Assembly: GCA_948438565.1 (NCBI GenBank)
Contig: CAOJLW010000066.1
Coordinates: forward strand, 1-10,355
DNA: 10,355 bases
DNA from: an uncultured Lachnospiraceae bacterium
GTDB taxonomy: Bacteria > Bacillota > Clostridia > Lachnospirales > Lachnospiraceae
Reading direction: 5' to 3'
Positions 5,991-10,355 of the stretch are shown here, one piece after another. Within the stretch, counting starts at the first letter, position 1; the number at the start of each line of letters is the position of its first letter. A model generated the notes under the pieces. That model was given only the letters and a program-made list of their open reading frames with translations. It was not told where the DNA came from and did not search any database. The translations under genes were made by a program, and so were the position numbers.

Positions 5991-6359
5991 ATGGAAAAAT
6001 ATGAAGCGGTATGCTGTGAGAGTACGGAGGTTCATGAGGATCTTTTGAAAATTGTAGAGGAAACGATGCCGGAAGAAACGGAATTATACGATTTGGCGGA
6101 GTTATTTAAAGTATTTGGCGATTCTACCCGTATCCGAATTTTATTTGTATTATGGAAAGCGGAGGTATGTGTCTGCGATCTGGCGGCTGCGCTTCATATG
6201 ACGCAGTCGGCCATTTCACACCAGCTTCGGATTTTAAAGCAATCAAAATTAGTTAAAAGCAGAAGAGAAGGGAAGTCTGTTTTTTATTCTCTGGCGGACG
6301 CACATGTACGCACTATCATCGATCAGGGAAGGGAACATATCGAAGAAGACGACCGATAA
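5991..6359 (+). CDS. cadC: CadC-like ArsR/SmtB metal-responsive repressor
   Basis: A 122-residue winged-helix repressor that should release DNA when it binds Zn, Cd or Pb. The core helix-turn-helix is at about 63-90 (DLAAALHMTQSAISHQLRIL), followed by the wing REGKSVFYSL. Two metal sites can be read. The alpha-3N site has C60-V-C62-D63 plus an N-terminal C8-C9 pair, as in staphylococcal CadC. The alpha-5 site has D103, H105, H116 and E119, with the same spacing as the SmtB zinc ligands D104, H106, H117 and E120. It is the last gene of the efflux operon, 12 bp after the ATPase, with a weak ribosome binding site (GGTGAAAG), which would keep its level low. It probably binds the palindrome at 3821-3840 and so controls its own operon. 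Confidence 0.93.
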   Translation: MEKYEAVCCESTEVHEDLLKIVEETMPEETELYDLAELFKVFGDSTRIRILFVLWKAEVCVCDLAAALHMTQSAISHQLRILKQSKLVKSRREGKSVFYSLADAHVRTIIDQGREHIEEDDR

Positions 6360-6416
6360 GCGGCAGAGAATGTTTCGGGGCGTTTTGGCATACAATAAAA
6401 GAAAAAGAGGTTTTGT

Positions 6417-6923
6417 ATGTTTCAGGTAACGCCCCGTTTAAAGTTGATGAGGTTGTTTTTTGACAACAGACCCCGCGCATTTGCCAATATTCAGGGAAAT
6501 GCGGATTATCCGGATGTTTCCGGTTTCGCTTTTTTTTATGAAGCTCCAGGCGGAGGGATATTGATTGAAGCGGAGGTATTTGGACTGCCAGATTTGGGCA
6601 GGATGGATACCCCTGTTTTTTATGCGTTTCATTTGCATGAAAACGGAGACTGCTCTGGTCGTTTTGAAAAGACGGGCGGCCATTATAATCCTGGAAATGT
6701 CATGCATCCTTACCATGCCGGAGATTTTCCGCCGTTAATGTCAAACAATCGGTATGCGTGGCTGGCATTTTATGACGCGGCGCTCAGTCTGCATGATGTA
6801 ATAGGAAAAAGTATTGTCATTCATGAAAACGCCGATGATTTTAAGACGCAGCCGTCCGGAGGAGCGGGGGAAAAGATTGGATGCGGTGTAATCCGCTCTA
6901 CGGAGGATATCAGGAATGCCTAG
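6417..6923 (+). CDS. Cu/Zn superoxide dismutase family protein
   Basis: A 168-residue SodC-family protein expected to convert superoxide to peroxide and oxygen. All metal ligands can be placed. Copper: H72 and H74 (FHLHENGDC), bridging H89 (GGHYNP) and H136 (IHENADDF). Zinc: H89, H97, H100 and D103 (MHPYHAGD). The disulfide pair is C79 and C156. Two oddities: the zinc loop between H97 and H100 is about six residues shorter than in SOD1, and the active-site arginine (R143 in SOD1, three residues before the second disulfide Cys) is lysine, K153. There is no signal peptide, so it would be cytoplasmic, unlike most bacterial SodC. The start follows AGAGG at 6406-6410. It lies 57 bp after the metal repressor gene, with no clear terminator between, so it may join that transcript. 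Confidence 0.9.
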   Translation: MFQVTPRLKLMRLFFDNRPRAFANIQGNADYPDVSGFAFFYEAPGGGILIEAEVFGLPDLGRMDTPVFYAFHLHENGDCSGRFEKTGGHYNPGNVMHPYHAGDFPPLMSNNRYAWLAFYDAALSLHDVIGKSIVIHENADDFKTQPSGGAGEKIGCGVIRSTEDIRNA

Positions 6924-6953
6924 TTGCATTTTATAAAAATTTAATATTCTTTG

Positions 6954-6982
6954 TTGAAAAATGGCGTTTGTTTTGTTAAAAT
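6954..6982 (+). promoter_or_regulatory. Promoter of the first DUF4190 gene
   Basis: TTGAAA (6954-6959) and TAAAAT (6977-6982) are separated by exactly 17 bp. The predicted 5' leader is about 28 nt and contains a GGAGG site at 7004-7008. Confidence 0.7.
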
Positions 6983-7016
6983 AGGATTGCTAACGATTAG
7001 AACGGAGGATGATAAA

Positions 7017-7346
7017 ATGAACGAAGGATTTACGGACGGCAATATGACGCCCCAGTACGATGGTTCGCCGTACAATAGCGGCGGAGGAAAAGGCATGGCA
7101 ATTGCATCAATGGTTTTAGGGATTGTTTCCATTGTTTTAAGCTGCAGCTGGTATATAGGCTTGATTTCCGGTATACTGGCAATTATTCTTGGTATTGTCT
7201 ATAACAAGAAGAATATGAGAAGCGGTATGGCGACGGCCGGCATTGTATGCGGTATATTGGGCATTATTTTCACCATTGTGATTATTCTGGTTGCGGCCAG
7301 TCTGGCGACAGCGCTCGGCTTATCCGCATTGGATATCTATTCTTAA
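7017..7346 (+). CDS. DUF4190 family small membrane protein
   Basis: A 109-residue membrane protein of the DUF4190 type, function unknown. The start ATG at 7017 follows GGAGG at 7004-7008; a longer frame from 6951 would begin inside the promoter and is rejected. A short polar, Gly/Asn-rich N-terminal tail (residues 1-25) is followed by hydrophobic segments at about 27-41, 46-62 and 71-98, with the basic turn NKKNMRSG (63-70). The sequence GMAIASMVLGIVSIV and the later GMATAGIVCGILGII form an internal repeat of the family's motif. It is a diverged paralogue of the product at 7490-8029, though it lacks that protein's long polar tail and acidic C-terminus. It has its own promoter and terminator. 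Confidence 0.85.
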   Translation: MNEGFTDGNMTPQYDGSPYNSGGGKGMAIASMVLGIVSIVLSCSWYIGLISGILAIILGIVYNKKNMRSGMATAGIVCGILGIIFTIVIILVAASLATALGLSALDIYS

Positions 7347-7376
7347 ATACAGACGGCAAACAGGACCATTTGCATC

Positions 7377-7409
7377 GGGAAGCGGAGCCATATCGGTTTC
7401 GCTTTTCTT
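7377..7409 (+). terminator. Intrinsic terminator after the first DUF4190 gene
   Basis: An imperfect stem pairs 7377-7389 (GGGAAGCGGAGCC) with 7395-7407 (GGTTTCGCTTTTC) around the loop ATATC. It includes several G-U pairs and ends in a T-rich tail (CTTTTCTT). It lies 30 bp after the stop codon. Confidence 0.65.
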
Positions 7410-7434
7410 AATCAATAGGAAATTGCTTTATAAT
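7405..7434 (+). promoter_or_regulatory. Possible promoter of the second DUF4190 gene
   Basis: A perfect -10 TATAAT (7429-7434) lies 55 bp before the gene. The best -35 is the weak TTCTTA (7405-7410) with an 18-bp spacer, overlapping the tail of the preceding terminator. Confidence 0.4.
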
Positions 7435-7489
7435 TCCCTATATGTCGGGCTTGCAAAGCAAAACATGAGAAAGGGAGCGGATAAAAGCT

Positions 7490-8029
7490 ATGAATGAAGA
7501 CAATTTTTATGGAGAAGAGAATAAAACCCCTATGGATGAAGGGACGGCGTCACAGCAGGGGATTTATAAAGAAAGCACGTTTCAGCAGCAGGGGGAGTAC
7601 CATCAGTCTGCCGCCGGATGGACGATGGATACGAAGTCGGATGGGTACGGCGCAAGCGTATATCAGGGGGAAGCGCAATCAAAAGATCCGGTGTTTGGAA
7701 TTGTATCTATGACGCTTGGGATTGTATCGCTGGCGCTTTTTTGCTCTTGTTGTAATATTCTGCTGGCGATCCTGGCTATTATTTTTGGCATTTTGCAGCT
7801 GACAAAGCCGGGGCAGCAAAAGGGGATGGCCATTGCGGGCATTGTGACGGCCAGTCTGTCGATACTTTTCTTTGCGGTTTTTGCAGTGATGATGGCTTTG
7901 TCCACAGATTTTCAGACGCAGCTTGAGCAAGGGATTGAAAATGGATTGGGACCGGAGTTCTATCAAGAGTTTTATGACAGCTATAACCTTCCGAACATTT
8001 CCGGAGATGACAGTGACGACACCTTTTAA
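7490..8029 (+). CDS. DUF4190 family membrane protein with long polar N-terminal tail
   Basis: A 179-residue protein, function unknown. Residues 1-66 are hydrophilic and rich in Gln, Gly, Tyr and Ser, probably disordered and cytoplasmic. Two hydrophobic regions follow: about 68-103, long enough for a helical hairpin and containing the Cys cluster CSCC at 85-88, and about 112-137. They are joined by the basic turn TKPGQQKG and carry the DUF4190 pattern FGIVSMTLGIVSL and GMAIAGIVTASL. The C-terminal tail (138-179) is strongly acidic and aromatic (PEFYQEFYDSY, then SGDDSDDTF). The ribosome binding site (GGGAG, 7473-7477) is 12 bases from the ATG, longer than ideal. It is a tandem paralogue of the preceding gene, separated from it by a terminator, so the two are probably expressed independently. 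Confidence 0.85.
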   Translation: MNEDNFYGEENKTPMDEGTASQQGIYKESTFQQQGEYHQSAAGWTMDTKSDGYGASVYQGEAQSKDPVFGIVSMTLGIVSLALFCSCCNILLAILAIIFGILQLTKPGQQKGMAIAGIVTASLSILFFAVFAVMMALSTDFQTQLEQGIENGLGPEFYQEFYDSYNLPNISGDDSDDTF

Positions 8030-8034
8030 CCGAA

Positions 8035-8066
8035 CGGATTCGTCCTTGACAAACCGGGCGAATCCG
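8035..8066 (+). terminator. Hairpin terminator before ileS
   Basis: An 11-bp stem (CGGATTCGTCC, 8035-8045, with GGGCGAATCCG, 8056-8066, including one G-U pair) closes a 10-base loop just 5 bp after the second DUF4190 stop. The tail CTTTATACT is only partly T-rich. The loop and tail also hold the -35 and -10 of the ileS promoter. Confidence 0.7.
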
Positions 8067-8075
8067 CTTTATACT
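8046..8075 (+). promoter_or_regulatory. ileS promoter nested in the upstream terminator
   Basis: Perfect TTGACA (8046-8051) and TATACT (8070-8075) with an 18-bp spacer. The -35 occupies the loop of the terminator hairpin and the -10 its tail. Transcription should start near 8082, leaving a leader of about 36 nt with AGGAGG at 8107-8112. That is too short for a T-box riboswitch. Confidence 0.75.
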
Positions 8076-8117
8076 ATCCTACATCTTTTTACATCTATAT
8101 AAAAACAGGAGGACACC

Positions 8118-10355
8118 ATGTATAACAAAGTGGAAACAAACCTTAATTTTGTTGAACGTGAAAAACAGACAGGGCAGTTCTGGAAAGAGCATGACATTTT
8201 TAAAAAGAGCATGGAAAACCGAAAGGGTGGCGAGACCTATACGTTTTATGACGGGCCGCCGACAGCGAACGGAAAACCCCATATCGGCCATGTGCTAACA
8301 CGCGTAATTAAGGATATGATCCCCAGGTATCAGACTATGAAAGGGAAATACGTCCCGCGAAAAGCCGGATGGGATACGCACGGACTTCCGGTGGAACTTG
8401 AAGTGGAGCGTCTGCTGGGCCTGAATGGAAAAGAACAGATTGAAGAATACGGTATGGAGCCGTTTCTGAAAAAATGTAAGGAATCCGTATGGAAATACAA
8501 AGGGATGTGGGAAGATTTTTCCGGAACGGTCGGTTTTTGGGCGGATATGGACGATCCATATGTGACGTATCATGATGATTTTATTGAATCCGAATGGTGG
8601 GCCTTAAAACAGATCTGGGATCAAAAGCTGTTATACAAAGGGTTTAAAATTGTCCCCTACTGCCCGCGCTGCGGAACGCCGTTATCTTCCCAGGAGGTGG
8701 CGCAGGGATATAAAAGCGTGAAAGAGCGTTCTGCGGTCGTGCGTTTCTCAGTCAAAGGGGAGGACGCCTATTTCCTGGCCTGGACGACGACGCCCTGGAC
8801 GTTGCCAAGCAACGTTGCGCTTTGCGTCAATCCGGACGAGGAATATTGCAAGGTCAAGGCGGCTGACGGCTATATCTATTATATGGCCAAGGCTTTGTTA
8901 GATCAAACGCTTGGCAGGCTGGAGGATAAAGAGGCGGGCACGGCGGCCTATGAGATTCTGGAATCCTATCGAGGGAAGGATTTGGAAGGGAAGGCCTATG
9001 AGCCGCTCTTTGATTTTGCGGATGGCATCATTGAAAAGCAGCGTAAACGAGCGTTTTATATCACTTGCGACAACTATGTTACAATGACGGACGGTACCGG
9101 TATTGTCCATATTGCACCGGCGTTTGGCGAGGACGACGCCCAGGTGGGGCGTAAATACGATTTGCCGTTTGTACAATTGGTCGACAGCAAAGGCGAGATG
9201 ACAGGAGAAACGGCGTATGCAGGCGTTTTTGTAAAAAAAGCGGATCGCCTGATCCTAAAGGATTTAGAGGACAAAGGCCTGTTGTTTGACGCGCCGAAGT
9301 TTGAACACGATTATCCGCATTGTTGGAGGTGTGATACGCCGCTGATTTATTATGCGAGGGAATCTTGGTTTGTAAAAATGACTGCGGTCAAAGAAGAGCT
9401 GATCCGCAATAACAATACGGTCAATTGGATTCCGGAATCCATCGGTAAAGGGCGTTTCGGTGATTGGCTGGAAAATATCCAGGATTGGGGCATTTCCCGC
9501 AACCGTTATTGGGGGACGCCGTTAAATGTCTGGGAATGTGAATGTGGCCGTCAGGAATGTATTGGCAGCCGCAAGGAGCTGGCGGAACGCAGCGGACAAA
9601 CGGATGCGGCCACAGTCGAGCTGCACCGTCCCTATATCGATGAAGTGACATGGAAATGTCCGGATTGCGGCGGCGTGATGCGCCGTGTGCCGGAGGTGGT
9701 GGACTGCTGGTTTGATTCCGGCGCCATGCCGTTTGCGCAGCACCATTATCCATTTGAAAATAAAGAATTGTTTGAGCAGCAGTTTCCGGCTCAATTTATT
9801 TCTGAGGCCGTAGATCAGACGCGCGGATGGTTTTATTCGCTGATGGCGGAGTCCACGCTGCTGTTTCATCAGTCCCCGTATGAAAATGTCATTGTGTTAG
9901 GACATGTGCAGGATGAAAACGGCCAGAAGATGAGTAAATCCAAAGGCAATGCCGTCGATCCGTTTGAGGCGCTTGCGACTTATGGCGCAGACGCGATCCG
10001 CTGGTATTTTTATATCAATTCTGCGCCGTGGCTTCCAAATCGTTTTCACGGCAAAGCCGTGCAGGAGGGGCAGCGGAAGTTTATGGGTACGCTTTGGAAT
10101 ACCTATGCGTTCTTTGTACTGTATGCCAATATCGATGTATTTGACGCTTCCAAATACAGTCTGGAATATGACAAGCTGCCGGTGATGGATAAGTGGCTGT
10201 TGTCCAAGCTAAACAGCCTGATTGTAAGCGTGGATGCTAACCTGGGCAATTACCGGATTCCGGAAGCGGCCAGGGCGTTGGATGGATTTGTCGATGAGAT
10301 GAGCAACTGGTATGTCAGAAGAAGTCGTGAACGTTTCTGGGCAAAGGGTATGGAG
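8118..10355 (+). CDS. ileS: Isoleucyl-tRNA synthetase, C-terminus cut by window edge
   Basis: 746 codons of a class I aminoacyl-tRNA synthetase that charges tRNA-Ile in the cytoplasm; relatives of this type are usually a little over 1000 residues, so the anticodon-binding end is largely missing. The signature HIGH is at 55-58 in PPTANGKPHIGHV, and KMSKS at 604-608. GWDTHGLPVE follows the first signature, as in Ile/Val enzymes. The CP1 editing domain shows WTTTPWTLPSN (from 222) and GTGIVHIAPAFGEDD. Zinc-ribbon cysteines appear as CPRCG, CWRCD, CECGRQEC and CPDCGG. The editing motifs and the sequence around KMSKS suit IleRS better than ValRS. It may belong to the longer eukaryote-like IleS2 subtype, whose members include mupirocin-tolerant enzymes, but this is an impression. 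The start follows AGGAGG with 5-base spacing. Confidence 0.95.
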   Translation, partial: MYNKVETNLNFVEREKQTGQFWKEHDIFKKSMENRKGGETYTFYDGPPTANGKPHIGHVLTRVIKDMIPRYQTMKGKYVPRKAGWDTHGLPVELEVERLLGLNGKEQIEEYGMEPFLKKCKESVWKYKGMWEDFSGTVGFWADMDDPYVTYHDDFIESEWWALKQIWDQKLLYKGFKIVPYCPRCGTPLSSQEVAQGYKSVKERSAVVRFSVKGEDAYFLAWTTTPWTLPSNVALCVNPDEEYCKVKAADGYIYYMAKALLDQTLGRLEDKEAGTAAYEILESYRGKDLEGKAYEPLFDFADGIIEKQRKRAFYITCDNYVTMTDGTGIVHIAPAFGEDDAQVGRKYDLPFVQLVDSKGEMTGETAYAGVFVKKADRLILKDLEDKGLLFDAPKFEHDYPHCWRCDTPLIYYARESWFVKMTAVKEELIRNNNTVNWIPESIGKGRFGDWLENIQDWGISRNRYWGTPLNVWECECGRQECIGSRKELAERSGQTDAATVELHRPYIDEVTWKCPDCGGVMRRVPEVVDCWFDSGAMPFAQHHYPFENKELFEQQFPAQFISEAVDQTRGWFYSLMAESTLLFHQSPYENVIVLGHVQDENGQKMSKSKGNAVDPFEALATYGADAIRWYFYINSAPWLPNRFHGKAVQEGQRKFMGTLWNTYAFFVLYANIDVFDASKYSLEYDKLPVMDKWLLSKLNSLIVSVDANLGNYRIPEAARALDGFVDEMSNWYVRRSRERFWAKGME

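Noticed and set aside
8076..8117. T-box or other riboswitch before ileS
   Set aside because: The predicted leader is only about 36 nt and holds no specifier-loop or T-box consensus.
9522..9869. Leftward 115-codon frame inside ileS
   Set aside because: Antisense to the conserved zinc-ribbon and KMSKS-side region of IleRS; no ribosome binding site.

Overview
This looks like chromosomal sequence from an anaerobic, low-to-moderate GC Firmicute of class Clostridia, probably a gut inhabitant. The clues are strong AGGAGG-type ribosome binding sites, near-consensus sigma-A promoters, the YerC, DUF1836 and DUF4190 families, a Clostridia-type choloylglycine hydrolase, and an isoleucyl-tRNA synthetase of the kind seen in this class. 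No phage, transposon, CRISPR array or structural RNA gene is visible, and no gene-free stretch reaches 300 bases.

Layout: (1) 1-389, minus: 5' part of a membrane-anchored sensor protein, with its own promoter. (2) 577-1563, plus: bile salt hydrolase/choloylglycine hydrolase. (3) 1625-2653, minus: SsuA/ThiY-like lipoprotein that starts at TTG and has no transporter partners in the window. (4) 2783-3082, plus: YerC-type TrpR-like protein. It converges on (5) 3091-3720, minus: a DUF1836 protein. The two share one terminator hairpin in which their stop codons pair with each other. (6) 3739-3843: a divergent promoter region with a perfect TTGACA/TATAAT pair and a 20-bp ArsR/SmtB-type operator. (7) 3876-6359, plus: a metal-efflux operon of a small HMA metal-binding protein, a Zn/Cd/Pb P1B-type ATPase without its own HMA domain, and a CadC-like ArsR repressor. 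(8) 6417-6923, plus: Cu/Zn superoxide dismutase, with no terminator seen between it and the metal operon. (9) 7017-7346 and 7490-8029, plus: two DUF4190 membrane proteins separated by a terminator. (10) 8118-10355, plus: ileS, cut by the window edge. Its promoter overlaps the terminator of the preceding gene.

The most coherent system is the metal module. When Zn, Cd or Pb rises, the CadC-like protein should release the operator just downstream of the promoter. The HMA protein and ATPase are then made and export metal, and the repressor gene is reset within the same operon. The superoxide dismutase may share the transcript, which would couple metal and oxygen stress, but this is inferred only from spacing. 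The remaining genes are ordinary chromosomal genes in mixed orientation, mostly with their own promoters and terminators. I see no clearly new biological system. The best leads are the architecture of the metal operon, the Arg-to-Lys superoxide dismutase, and the two compact terminator arrangements.
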